A stretch of DNA of 29,811 nt from JAPLFM01 sp964650885 (lineage in GTDB: Bacteria; Bacteroidota; Ignavibacteria; Kapaibacteriales; UBA2268): contig CAZYXG010000030.1 of assembly GCA_964650885.1 (NCBI GenBank), positions 1 to 29,811 on the forward strand. Direction: 5' to 3'. The position numbers and the translations under genes are program-made. Shown piece after piece: positions 1 through 8,998 of the stretch (positions within the stretch are counted from its first letter, which is position 1; each line of letters begins with the position of its first letter). The notes under the pieces are model-generated. The model was not told the origin of the DNA and did not search any database. It saw nothing but the letters and a program-made list of their open reading frames with translations.

Positions 1-1571
1 CTCTCTGCCAAGGCGACTCTGTCAAGCTATTTATTAAAGATAAGCAGGCAAATATAGATTATAGTTGGATAGTAAACAATATTATAGTAAATGCAGATAC
101 TATCATTGCAAAGGCTGCTCAGAAATATAAACTAATTGCTAAGAATATATCACTCAATAGCTGTTCAGATTCTTCAGAAATAGAAGTAACAGAGCAAGTT
201 CAAGAACAAATCGTAATCAATGGGATTACTAATATTTGCGAGGGCGATAGCAGTAAGTTAGAACTTTCCAAATCATTCCAAGGCGTGCAGTTCCTTTGGA
301 ATACTGGCGAAACTACTAATAGCATAATCATAAATAAAGCTGGCGAATATTGGTGCAGAGCAATAAATAATAATTGCTTAATAGCTGATACAGTCCTAGT
401 TTCAATAAATCCAAAACCAATAGTTAACATAATTGGCGACACAACAATTTGTAAAAATGCAACTGCAATAATAATTTTGCAAGGCACTTACACAAGCTGC
501 ACTTGGTCGAATGGAGAGACTACCCCTATAATAACTATTGCAAAAGCAGGAATTTATTCCGTGGAAGCAGAAAATGAATTTGGCTGCAAAACAACCACAC
601 AAATAGTAGTAAAAGAAGTTAGCAATAATATTGATTATAGTAATTTTCAAGATATTGATTTTGGGAAAACTAATTTGAATAAAACAATATCTAAAGAATT
701 AGATATAAGTAGCATCAATGTAAGTAATTTCAAATTAACTACTGGCACAGACTATGAAGCTAGTCGCAATGGGAATAAATTAGAAATCATATTCAAAGCT
801 TTGAAGAAAGGAAAAGCAGTAGATAGTTTAATTATTGAAATTGATAAACCTTGCCAAGAAACAATTGCAATAATGCTAACTGCTGAATCAGAAGCAAAAG
901 CTAATCAAATCATAACATTAAAAATAGCCGATATTGAAGTGCTGGCAGGCGATAACGATATACCATTGCCAATTACATATACGCTTAACGATAGCATAAC
1001 ATTGCCACAAACAATTTCGTGGACAGCAAAGTTAAATTATAAAACTGCAATTTACTATCCCGATATTACAGCCGATGTGCTATCTGCAAATAGAAACTTT
1101 GACATAATGTTAAGTGGTACAACAACATTAACTAAAAAAGAAGATACGCTTACGACAATAAAAGGTAAAACTTACATAGCAGACACAACCTTTACTAAAG
1201 TGAACTTCATTGACTTTACTTCAAACCCTGATTTAACTATAGTTAAGGAAGATGGCAGTATTAAAATAGTAGGTCTTTGCACTCCAAATCTGAGAAGTAT
1301 AGAATTCTTCACACCCACAACTATGACAATAAAACCAAACCCAACAAGTGGCGAAGTTGACATTGAATTTATTAGCGAGACAAATGGAGAAACAATTCTA
1401 AAACTATTCAATTCAGCTGGTGCAGAAGTAATGACTGATACGAAATCAAAATCTAACACTACACTAATATTTCATTACGATACACTTAATTTACCAAACA
1501 GCATATACCAAGTGCAGATTACCCAGTCGGGTAAATTGGCGAAAATAGGAAGTTTGGTGATTGAGAAATAA
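1..1571 (+). CDS. Secreted protein with Ig/PKD-like repeats and T9SS type A sorting domain (5' partial)
   Basis: The frame is open from the first bases (first full codon at 3) to the TAA at 1569-1571, so the start lies outside the window. The visible part has at least three repeats of the pattern 'ICxGDS ... W(S/N)xGETT.xIxIxKAGxY', typical of Ig/PKD-like modules in large Bacteroidota surface proteins. The two clearest are translated from about 222-380 and 430-600. A longer beta-rich region follows (about 640-1300) that I do not recognise. The last 80 or so residues, beginning at 'IKPNPTSGEVDIEF' and ending in a 'YQVQI..G' strand, match a type IX secretion C-terminal signal (Por_Secre_tail, type A). 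The protein is therefore expected to cross the outer membrane by T9SS and be attached or released at the surface. Function beyond that is unknown. It ends at a shared terminator facing clpC. Confidence 0.85.
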   Translation, partial: LCQGDSVKLFIKDKQANIDYSWIVNNIIVNADTIIAKAAQKYKLIAKNISLNSCSDSSEIEVTEQVQEQIVINGITNICEGDSSKLELSKSFQGVQFLWNTGETTNSIIINKAGEYWCRAINNNCLIADTVLVSINPKPIVNIIGDTTICKNATAIIILQGTYTSCTWSNGETTPIITIAKAGIYSVEAENEFGCKTTTQIVVKEVSNNIDYSNFQDIDFGKTNLNKTISKELDISSINVSNFKLTTGTDYEASRNGNKLEIIFKALKKGKAVDSLIIEIDKPCQETIAIMLTAESEAKANQIITLKIADIEVLAGDNDIPLPITYTLNDSITLPQTISWTAKLNYKTAIYYPDITADVLSANRNFDIMLSGTTTLTKKEDTLTTIKGKTYIADTTFTKVNFIDFTSNPDLTIVKEDGSIKIVGLCTPNLRSIEFFTPTTMTIKPNPTSGEVDIEFISETNGETILKLFNSAGAEVMTDTKSKSNTTLIFHYDTLNLPNSIYQVQITQSGKLAKIGSLVIEK

Positions 1572-1609
1572 ATATACAGCATAATATATTAATCAAATAT
1601 ATTATAGCA

Positions 1610-1643
1610 AAAAAAAGCTCAATATTTCTATTGAGCTTTTTTT
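1610..1643. terminator. Bidirectional intrinsic terminator between the T9SS protein gene and clpC
   Basis: A perfect 15-bp stem (1610-1624 pairing with 1629-1643, loop TTTC) has an AGCTCAATA core flanked by an A-run on the left and a T-run on the right. It therefore reads as a hairpin plus U-tract on both strands. It sits between two convergent genes, starting 39 bases after one stop and just after the other. Confidence 0.85.
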
Positions 1644-1644
1644 A

Positions 1645-4245
1645 TTAGTTTTTATTTATGTCTTCGTCGAATTCTACTAATGTTTTATCATCTTTGTCTT
1701 CAGGGGCTTCCAGTGCTAAGATTGGTTTAGCTAAGTCTTTTTCGTCCACCACTCTTTCACCAGGTATTATATCGAATGTCAGTTTTTTATTTTCCGCATC
1801 CAATCCAATTTTTACTATTGCACCTTGAGTCAAATTGCCACGCAGCATTTCTTCTGCCAAATCATCTTCCACATATTTTTGAAGAGCACGGCGTAGATGT
1901 CGAGCACCGTATTTGTCGTCGTATCCTTTTTCCACTAAGAAATTAATAGCATCTTCACTCAAATCCATTTCCATATTATTTACTTTCAAACGATTTTGCA
2001 ATTGTTTTAATTGTATTTGAATAATTTTCACAATGCTTTCTTTTGTCAGCTTTCCAAACGTAATGAAGTCGTCCACACGGTTTATAAATTCTGGATTGAA
2101 AAGCATTTTGACTGATTCATCAATAGATTCTTTTTGATAATCGCTTTCTTTTTCAGTGGGGTTGAATCCAATTCTACCGCCAGCTTTAATGTCTTTAGTT
2201 CCAACGTTTGAAGTCATTATAATAATTGTATTTTTAAAGTTGACTTTTCTGCCTAAGCCGTCTGTCAAAATACCATCATCGAATACCTGCAATAGAATAT
2301 TAAATACATCTGGGTGAGCTTTTTCAATTTCGTCCAGCAATATTATTGAATATGGTTTGCGGCGTACTTTCTCAGTAAGCTGCCCACCTTCTTCATATCC
2401 AACATATCCTGGAGGAGCTCCAACAAATCGAGATACAGCGAATTTTTCCATATATTCACTCATATCCATTCTGATTAGTGCTTCTTCTGTATTGAACATC
2501 ACTCTTGAAAGAGCTTTTGCCAATTCAGTTTTACCCACACCAGTTGGCCCAAGAAACATAAATGAACCTATCGGACGGCTTGGGTCTTTCAAACCAGCTC
2601 TTGCTCTGCGTATGGCTTTTGCAAGGTGATTGATAGCTTCATCTTGCCCAATAACAATTTCTTTCAGTTCAGTTTCTAAATTCAATAGCTTAGATGATTC
2701 GCTTTCTGCTATTTTGTTAACAGGTATGCCAGTCATCATTGCTATCACATCAGCCACATCGTCTTCTGTCACAGGATAAACTTTTTCTATAGATTGATTT
2801 TCCCATTCGCCTTTTGCTTTTTCAAGCTCATTGCTAAGTTTTTTCTCCAAATCTCTAAGTCGTGCCGCATCTTCGAAGTTTTGTTTTTTGACAACAAGGT
2901 TTTTCTCAGCTCGCACATCAGTGATTTTTTGCTCTAAATCAATAATTTCTTTCGGTACTACGATATTAGCCAAATGCACTTTCGCACCAGCTTCATCCAT
3001 CACATCAATAGCCTTATCAGGGAAATTTCTGTCAGTAATGTATCGCTCAGCCATAGCTACCGAAGTTTGAATTGCTTCTTCTGTATATACCACGCTGTGG
3101 TGAGCTTCATAGCTATCCTTGATTTTATCAAGTATTAACAATGTATCGGCCACACTAGGCGGCTCTACCACTACTTTTTGGAATCTTCTATCTAAAGCAC
3201 CATCTTTTTCAATATGTTGTCTGTATTCATCGAAAGTAGTCGCACCAATACATTGTATGTCGCCCCTAGCCAAAGCTGGTTTGAACATATTCGAAGCATC
3301 AAGGGAGCCTGAAGCCCCACCCGCACCTACTATAGTATGCAACTCATCAATGAATATAATTACATCTTTTGCTTTTTCTAATTCATTCAAAATAGCTTTC
3401 ATTCGCTCTTCAAACTGACCTCGGTATTTTGTACCAGCCACTAATGAAGCCACATCTAGTGTGATAATTCGTTTGTCGTATAAAGCACGAGAAATTTTCT
3501 TTTGAACTATGCGAAGTGCCAAACCTTCTACTATAGCAGTTTTGCCCACGCCAGGTTCGCCAATTAGCACAGGATTGTTTTTCTTTCTGCGAGAAAGCAC
3601 TTGCGAAACTCTTTCTATTTCCGATTCCCTTCCAATTACTGGATCGAGCTTATCTTCCATAGCAAGCTTAGTCAAATCTCTACCGAAATTATCGAGTACA
3701 GGAGTTTTCACTTTCTCTTTTTGAGCACCTTTTTTCGCAATTGGTATTCCTGGGTTTGGAGTACCGCTTGCCCCAGTTGAATCATTGATAGTGCCAGCAG
3801 CAGAGCTAGTGCCATTCATAATAGCTTCAAGCTCGTTTTTCACAGCATCGTAAGTTATTTTGAATTGAGCGAGTATTTGCGAAGCAATGTTTTCTTCATC
3901 TCTCAGCAAAGATAACAATAAGTGTTCTGTGCCAATAGTATCGCTGCGGTATAGCTTAGCTTCCAAGAAAGTAAGTTTCAGCACTCTTTCCGCTTGTTTA
4001 GTTAATGGTATATTTCCCAAGCTTATAGATGCTCCATTGGAGCGAACTTGGTCTTCAATACCTTTTTTAAGTTTAAATAAATCAACGCCAAGATTGGTCA
4101 ATGCTTTGATTCCAATGCCATCGCCATCTCTGATGATTCCTAACAATAAATGTTCAGTGCCAATATAGTCATGCCCAAGTCTAAGAGCTTCTTCCCTACT
4201 TAGTCTGATTACATCATTTACTCTATTTGAAAAATTGCCTTCCAT
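1645..4245 (-). CDS. clpC: ATP-dependent Clp protease ATP-binding subunit ClpC
   Basis: A Hsp100/Clp unfoldase that forms a hexamer, unfolds substrates with ATP and feeds them to ClpP. The 866 residues carry the family order. A duplicated Clp-N domain lies at about 1-145. AAA1 has Walker A GEPGVGKT at 229-236 and Walker B IIFIDE near 296. A UVR-type coiled middle domain lies at about 430-480, which marks ClpC rather than ClpB. AAA2 has Walker A GPTGVGKT at 566-573 and Walker B ILLDE near 635, followed by the D2-small domain. An IGF tripeptide at 692-694 sits where ClpP-docking loops occur, so it should partner ClpP. A glycine/serine-rich linker at 143-170 follows Clp-N. The start is the only one that keeps the canonical N terminus; only a weak AAAGG lies upstream. 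No CtsR operator or CIRCE element was found. Confidence 0.97.
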   Translation of the reverse strand: MEGNFSNRVNDVIRLSREEALRLGHDYIGTEHLLLGIIRDGDGIGIKALTNLGVDLFKLKKGIEDQVRSNGASISLGNIPLTKQAERVLKLTFLEAKLYRSDTIGTEHLLLSLLRDEENIASQILAQFKITYDAVKNELEAIMNGTSSAAGTINDSTGASGTPNPGIPIAKKGAQKEKVKTPVLDNFGRDLTKLAMEDKLDPVIGRESEIERVSQVLSRRKKNNPVLIGEPGVGKTAIVEGLALRIVQKKISRALYDKRIITLDVASLVAGTKYRGQFEERMKAILNELEKAKDVIIFIDELHTIVGAGGASGSLDASNMFKPALARGDIQCIGATTFDEYRQHIEKDGALDRRFQKVVVEPPSVADTLLILDKIKDSYEAHHSVVYTEEAIQTSVAMAERYITDRNFPDKAIDVMDEAGAKVHLANIVVPKEIIDLEQKITDVRAEKNLVVKKQNFEDAARLRDLEKKLSNELEKAKGEWENQSIEKVYPVTEDDVADVIAMMTGIPVNKIAESESSKLLNLETELKEIVIGQDEAINHLAKAIRRARAGLKDPSRPIGSFMFLGPTGVGKTELAKALSRVMFNTEEALIRMDMSEYMEKFAVSRFVGAPPGYVGYEEGGQLTEKVRRKPYSIILLDEIEKAHPDVFNILLQVFDDGILTDGLGRKVNFKNTIIIMTSNVGTKDIKAGGRIGFNPTEKESDYQKESIDESVKMLFNPEFINRVDDFITFGKLTKESIVKIIQIQLKQLQNRLKVNNMEMDLSEDAINFLVEKGYDDKYGARHLRRALQKYVEDDLAEEMLRGNLTQGAIVKIGLDAENKKLTFDIIPGERVVDEKDLAKPILALEAPEDKDDKTLVEFDEDINKN

Positions 4246-4258
4246 ATTTTGCCTTTAA

Positions 4259-4278
4259 GGTGTTATTATTAAAACACC
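4259..4278. other. Inverted repeat GGTGTT-N8-AACACC in the clpC leader
   Basis: Six-base arms (4259-4264 and 4273-4278) separated by 8 A/T bases lie 14-33 bases upstream of the clpC start. It could form a small leader hairpin or be an operator half-site pair. It matches neither CIRCE nor the CtsR box. Short arms in AT-rich DNA make chance a serious alternative. Confidence 0.3.
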
Positions 4279-4488
4279 GAAATCAATAAAATGTTACACT
4301 TTGTGGAAAAAGGACTACTTTTTTGCACAAAAGGTAAATATATTTATGTCTTTAATTCTGTAACACTAGTTAAAAATAAGTTGTTCTAACTGTATTTACA
4401 AACGAAACTTTTACAGTTTTATTTCTTAAACATAAGTTTTACAATAGTGTTAAAAGGTAAAAACGTGCCAAACCACTATATTCTGCCA

Positions 4489-6003
4489 CTATTTCACAAG
4501 GTGTTCGTCTCGCAAAAGGTCAAGCACTGTTTTCACTGGGTTGAAAGTAGAAACAGGCATTTCTATAAATACTGTCAGCCAATCTGCCATACTGCCATTC
4601 CAAAGCCCTGGCAATTCGCCAATTTGTATTTTCTTGCCATTATAGTTCTTGCTCAAAACAATTCCCATTGAATTATCTGCAAAGCTATACAGATTATATT
4701 GCTCTCCTTTGTGGTTTTTTATAGAGCAAATTATGTCAACTGGATTGAAATGAGTGCCTTTTTTGAATATATCTTTTTGCGTTTCTGACACCTGTGCTTG
4801 CTCTATTATTTGCTTTTGAAATAATGAATTACTTCTTTTTACAAAGAATGGTCCGCCGCCAGGTTCTCCTTCATTTTTCACCATTCCGCAAATTCTTATT
4901 GGGCGATTTAGTAATTTGAACAACTCATCGTTTGCCATTGAACTGGAATCTATATTGAAGTATTTAGCAATAAGCTCATTGCAAATTGCTCTCTCAAATT
5001 GTTTTCCATTTTCAATTGATTCTATCACCAAATTAATTGAAGTTTTCAATTCTATAAGCAACCCAGTCATTAGCTGTCTGAAAATTATTAATTCTTCATT
5101 GTGATTATATGGAACTACGTTGTCTATATTTTTCAAATGGATATAATCACTTTTGCAAAGCAATAAGTTATTCAGTAAAGCTCCGTGCCCCGCAGGTCTA
5201 AGCAATGGCTCTCCATTTGGCAAACGCACCAATTCTCCATTTTCGTCCAGCGAAATCATATTAGTAGAATCTTGCTGAAATGATAAATTTATATCGAAGT
5301 TATAGCTGGAAAAATCGGTTAATAGCTTATTTAAAGAGTATTCTATTTCTTCGAAATATTGTTCACTAATTGTGAAGTGTATCTTTGCTGTGCTAAATTC
5401 ATCGGCACAATAGATTACTGCATCTGCCAAATGCTCAAAGAATGCATTGTGACTTGTGTGTTCGTATTTATGGAATGGAATCAGCCCTTTTGGTTTGTAC
5501 TGATATCCCAATCCTCGCTCCGTCATTAGAAAATCGAAAATTTGTTTTAAATTTTTATTAGCAATAGCATCTGCAAAATTTAGATTTTGCCTTTCAAAGC
5601 AATGCTCCAAGTAAGAATAGAATGGAAGTTGTTCCAAATTCACAAATAGCAACAACAAGTTCTCAATTTCTTTGTCTGTGTCTGCCAATTGCAAAAGTTC
5701 TTGATAGGTCATAACTGCAAAGTTCTGCAAAAAGTAGGATATACATTGGAACATTCTTGAAGCAGCCCCCGAAGCAGGTACAAATTTTTCAATTTGCCCA
5801 GCAAGTCGTGCTTTTTCATAGTAGCCAATCAAAGTGTTATGGTTTAGACTATCTAAACTAATCAAACCATTTGCTAATGTTGCAGCTCCAGTTAGCTCAA
5901 TATAGATTTGACCTTTCTTGATAAATGCAATTTGCTGCTTTATATTCTCTATTGAAATTCCTTTTTTTTCAAAAAATTCAATGTCGTTTGATGATAATTC
6001 CAA
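4489..6003 (-). CDS. DUF4301 family protein, nucleotidyltransferase-like
   Basis: A 504-residue protein of the length and motif pattern I associate with DUF4301, a family common in Bacteroidota and without an assigned reaction. Several motifs recall sugar-nucleotide pyrophosphorylases with a GT-A-like fold: 'PASGAASRMF' near residue 76 (resembling the G-x-G-T-R-M loop), 'PKGLIPFH' near residue 172 (resembling the PK-x-L-x-P motif), and 'RPAGHGALLNNL' in the middle. 'GMVKNEGEPGGGPFFV' lies in the C-terminal half. A nucleotidyltransferase-like activity is my inference from these motifs, not an established function. No signal peptide or membrane segment is visible. It diverges from the AAA ATPase gene, with 65 bases between the chosen starts, and has a TATTTTTG promoter-like box 34 bases upstream. 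Confidence 0.8.
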   Translation of the reverse strand: MELSSNDIEFFEKKGISIENIKQQIAFIKKGQIYIELTGAATLANGLISLDSLNHNTLIGYYEKARLAGQIEKFVPASGAASRMFQCISYFLQNFAVMTYQELLQLADTDKEIENLLLLFVNLEQLPFYSYLEHCFERQNLNFADAIANKNLKQIFDFLMTERGLGYQYKPKGLIPFHKYEHTSHNAFFEHLADAVIYCADEFSTAKIHFTISEQYFEEIEYSLNKLLTDFSSYNFDINLSFQQDSTNMISLDENGELVRLPNGEPLLRPAGHGALLNNLLLCKSDYIHLKNIDNVVPYNHNEELIIFRQLMTGLLIELKTSINLVIESIENGKQFERAICNELIAKYFNIDSSSMANDELFKLLNRPIRICGMVKNEGEPGGGPFFVKRSNSLFQKQIIEQAQVSETQKDIFKKGTHFNPVDIICSIKNHKGEQYNLYSFADNSMGIVLSKNYNGKKIQIGELPGLWNGSMADWLTVFIEMPVSTFNPVKTVLDLLRDEHLVK

Positions 6004-6036
6004 AAATTGTTTCCATTTTGTTTAATTTAGAACTTC

Positions 6037-6044
6037 CAAAAATA
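6037..6044 (-). promoter_or_regulatory. Putative -7 promoter box (TATTTTTG) for the DUF4301 gene
   Basis: It matches the Bacteroidota sigma-A -7 consensus TAnnTTTG on the minus strand, 34 bases upstream of the start at 6003. I see no clear TTTG -33 box at the expected spacing. Confidence 0.35.
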
Positions 6045-6068
6045 ATACTATTCAAATTCATTCTACTT

Positions 6069-8093
6069 ATGAATTCAAAAAACTTATTAGAAAAAATATC
6101 TGAGCTTGCAAATAATGCTACAAAAGGCAATGGTTCGGTGGTACTTTTGTCAGGAGAATCAGGCTATGGCAAAACTTATCTCGTTAAAAACTTAGTTTCA
6201 AAGTTTAATGGCAACAACACAAATATTGCCGCCGTTTATAGCGAAAATGAAGCCCCAATTGGCAAATTTGTAATTTCAAACATTCAACCGCTTAGAATTT
6301 ATGCTAAAGTGATTGAAGCAATTGTTTCGGGCAATGGGCTTTCGGCAGAAAAAAAACTTGCACTGAATGTGGGAATGAGTTTATTGGCATCAATTCCATT
6401 TTTAGGAGAGATTCCCTATGCAGTGAAAGAAATTGGTAAAGACTGGCGACAATATAAGCAAGACAAAAACAATACAAAAGATGAAAATAATTTGGTGCGG
6501 GATTATCTGGCGGCGATTATTTCTTTCACCCAAAAATCGCCTTTGCTAATTGTGATGGAAGATATGCAATGGGCAGATTCGCAAACAATTATTCTCACCG
6601 AAATGCTTTCTGAACGAATAAAAGATTTGCCTATTTGTCTTGTGCTTACCTATAGAAAAAGCGAAATTGATTTGGCTAAAACTCCTTTCTATAATTTTTT
6701 GAAGAGCGATTTGAATCGTGAAGCATTTATACATTCGTTCGCTTTAGAACCTTTTGGCAAACGTGAACTCACTCAATACATAACAGAAAATCTAAGCCAC
6801 TATACCGAAAATGCTGAATTTGAAGAATTCATCTACGAGCGAAGCTATGGCGTGCCTGGAGTGATGAATGAATATCTGCACTATTTCGAGCGAACTGGCG
6901 CATTCGATAGCAAAGGGCATTTGAAAGTTAAACTCGATGCTAACAAAATTCCTATTAGTTCAAATTCTGCATTGGCTCAGGCATTGCAAGAACTTTCGGA
7001 AGATGAGAAAAATTTGCTTTGTGTTTGCAGTGCTGAAGGTCGACAATTCACAACGACAATAATTTCACATTTAATGAAAATTGATGTTTTAACGACTATT
7101 AAGCGTCTTCGCAGTCTGCAAGAAAAAACTGGGATTATTCGCAGTATTGGCGCACACAATCGCTATGGAATTAAAACCACAATATATGAATTCACTCAAT
7201 CTTTCTATCAAAAATATTTTGAGGAAAAACTAGAATATGAAGAATACGTGTCGCTACATAGTGAAATAGCTCGCTTCTTGAAAGAACAATACGACAATAC
7301 AGATAATCCTGACTTAAAACGTGAACTTGTGCCTTACTTGACAGCTCACACTTTAGAAGCTGGAGAAACCGAAGAAGCAAGAAAACTTTTCTTAGAAAAT
7401 GCTACTTTGCTAATGAATGGCAACGACAATAAAGCTAACTTTGAAAGTGTAATAAAAAACTACGAGGATTTGTTCGCAAAAGAAAGCGGGCTTACTAAAA
7501 CTGAAAGAATAAAAATAAAAGAAGAATTTGACAAACTAATTACAACTCAAGAATCTACCAGTGAATCAATTGACTCTAGCATTGGCTTAGCAATCAATAG
7601 CAAGTTTATTTCAACTCGAAGAAATTTAATCCAAAATTTCAATAGCGGAAAGCTTGAGCAAGTAGTAACAGTGGCTGACAATATATTAAGCCAAAATGCG
7701 GACGATTTCAATTTTACCGAAACTATTCAAGTGCTAATGATACTTACAAGAGCATACATAGAATTAGGCGATTACGATATGGCAGAGCAGAAAATAAAGT
7801 TAGCTGAAGAGTTAAATGCCAAACACGATGACGCTATTAGCAAATGCTTAATACTTAATACAAATTCTACTCTACAATTGGCTTTGGAAAAACAGCAAAT
7901 GGCGTTGGAATTACTCAAAAAAGCTGCTCAATTATCACTAAAATTGCCAACAGAATTAAGACTACTAACTATGTTCAATATAGCAAAAGTGCTTGAGCAA
8001 ACCGATGCCAAATTAGCAGATAAATACAGACAGGCAGCAATTAAGCTTGCCAGCAATTTGAAATTTAGTTCAATTTTGAAGAATTTGGTTTGA
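6069..8093 (+). CDS. STAND-like AAA_16 ATPase with wHTH-like region and C-terminal TPR-like helices
   Basis: A 674-residue P-loop ATPase. Walker A GESGYGKT is at 29-36. Walker B LLIVMEDMQWAD at 159-170 is the 'hWAD' form seen in MalT/AfsR-type STAND regulators and AAA_16 domains, and an 'LVLTYR' sensor strand follows at 191-196. A segment beginning 'ALQELSEDEKNLL' near residue 300 resembles the winged-helix module after such NTPases. The C terminus (about 540-665) is made of helix pairs like TPRs. STAND proteins usually also carry a DNA-binding, kinase or cyclase output domain; none is seen at either end, so partner and signal are unknown. The ATG at 6069 was chosen because an upstream in-frame ATG at 5925 would run into the divergent DUF4301 coding sequence and adds a non-conserved extension. 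Confidence 0.8.
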   Translation: MNSKNLLEKISELANNATKGNGSVVLLSGESGYGKTYLVKNLVSKFNGNNTNIAAVYSENEAPIGKFVISNIQPLRIYAKVIEAIVSGNGLSAEKKLALNVGMSLLASIPFLGEIPYAVKEIGKDWRQYKQDKNNTKDENNLVRDYLAAIISFTQKSPLLIVMEDMQWADSQTIILTEMLSERIKDLPICLVLTYRKSEIDLAKTPFYNFLKSDLNREAFIHSFALEPFGKRELTQYITENLSHYTENAEFEEFIYERSYGVPGVMNEYLHYFERTGAFDSKGHLKVKLDANKIPISSNSALAQALQELSEDEKNLLCVCSAEGRQFTTTIISHLMKIDVLTTIKRLRSLQEKTGIIRSIGAHNRYGIKTTIYEFTQSFYQKYFEEKLEYEEYVSLHSEIARFLKEQYDNTDNPDLKRELVPYLTAHTLEAGETEEARKLFLENATLLMNGNDNKANFESVIKNYEDLFAKESGLTKTERIKIKEEFDKLITTQESTSESIDSSIGLAINSKFISTRRNLIQNFNSGKLEQVVTVADNILSQNADDFNFTETIQVLMILTRAYIELGDYDMAEQKIKLAEELNAKHDDAISKCLILNTNSTLQLALEKQQMALELLKKAAQLSLKLPTELRLLTMFNIAKVLEQTDAKLADKYRQAAIKLASNLKFSSILKNLV

Positions 8094-8188
8094 TAGTTTA
8101 AAAATTGCGTTAAAAAAATATTTAATAAATTTTTGAAACATTAATTAAGTTTTAACAGTACTCAAATTAAATAATAGGCATAAATTCA

Positions 8189-8920
8189 ATGAAACCATAT
8201 TTAAACAAACTAATTCTTGGCGTATGTATAATAATTACTGCTGTTATACTTGCCAATGCTTTTACAAACAGAAATAAAAGCAATAATACAATAAGCGTTA
8301 CAGGTTTGGGTGCTAAAGATTTCAATTCCGATTTGATTGTTTGGAGTGGCTCTTTTATGAAAAAAAACCTAAACTTGAAAGAAGCATATTCTGATTTGGA
8401 CAAAGACCGAGAAAAGATCAAATCTTATCTGGTTGGTAAGGGAATAAATCAATCAAATATGATTTTTTCTGCTGTGATTATAACAAAAGAATATGACTAT
8501 GTGCTTGATAAAAATGACGTAAAAGTAAAGTCAAATTTTAATGGCTATATGCTGAATCAGAACATTCAAATTGAATCCAACGAAGTAGACGAAATAGAAA
8601 ACATATCCAGACAAGTAACTGAATTAATTAATTCAGGCGTAGAATTTTATTCGGTGAATCCCAAATATTACTACACAAAACTTGCTCAACTAAAAATAGA
8701 AATGATAGCCGAAGCCACTAAAGACGCTAACAATAGAGCGAAGAAAATAGCAGAAAATTCGGGCAGCGAAGTGGGCAAACTTAAGAAAGCCGAAATGGGA
8801 GTATTTCAAATAGTTGCTCAAAACTCTTCAGAAGATTACTCTTGGGGTGGTTCTTTCAACACAACATCGAAGAAGAAAACTGCTTCTATTACCGTAAAGC
8901 TAGACTATGAAATTAAATAG
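8189..8920 (+). CDS. SIMPL domain (DUF541) protein, membrane-anchored
   Basis: A 243-residue protein with an N-terminal hydrophobic segment (about 6-25) that is a signal anchor or uncleaved signal, so the rest should be periplasmic. Residue 35 onward begins with 'ISVTGLGAKDF', the opening strand typical of SIMPL/DUF541 proteins such as E. coli YggE. The domain continues to the C terminus through the usual basic helix ('AEATKDANNRAKKIAENSG') and the 'SITVKLDYEI' strand. The family is linked to envelope or oxidative stress in some bacteria but has no defined biochemical role. It lies 95 bases after the AAA ATPase gene on the same strand and ends just before a shared terminator. Confidence 0.88.
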   Translation: MKPYLNKLILGVCIIITAVILANAFTNRNKSNNTISVTGLGAKDFNSDLIVWSGSFMKKNLNLKEAYSDLDKDREKIKSYLVGKGINQSNMIFSAVIITKEYDYVLDKNDVKVKSNFNGYMLNQNIQIESNEVDEIENISRQVTELINSGVEFYSVNPKYYYTKLAQLKIEMIAEATKDANNRAKKIAENSGSEVGKLKKAEMGVFQIVAQNSSEDYSWGGSFNTTSKKKTASITVKLDYEIK

Positions 8921-8928
8921 ATAATAAA

Positions 8929-8960
8929 AAAACACCAAATAATTATTTATTTGGTGTTTT
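8929..8960. terminator. Bidirectional intrinsic terminator between the SIMPL gene and the giant glycosyltransferase gene
   Basis: A 14-bp perfect stem (8929-8942 with 8947-8960, loop TTAT) has an ACACCAAATAA core. On the minus strand the stem runs into seven T residues, a strong terminator for the glycan cassette. On the plus strand the T-tract is shorter and broken by a G, but should still serve the SIMPL gene, which ends 8 bases upstream. Confidence 0.85.
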
Positions 8961-8998
8961 GATTTTATAGATTAAAGCTAGTAGTTTTATTGATTAAT

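Noticed and set aside
4296..4330. A hairpin (AAAAAG-GACTA-CTTTTTT) as a terminator for the DUF4301 gene
   Set aside because: The stem is nearly all A/T with a single G-C pair, and it lies about 170 bases past the stop, close to the clpC start. It is too weak to call.
4447..4671. Plus-strand open frame overlapping the end of the DUF4301 gene
   Set aside because: Most of it is antisense to the DUF4301 coding sequence, and it shows no family resemblance or start signal.
5925..6068. In-frame ATG at 5925 as the start of the STAND-like ATPase gene
   Set aside because: It lies inside the divergent DUF4301 coding sequence, and the added residues show no family resemblance. The ATG at 6069 directly precedes the helix leading to the Walker A motif.
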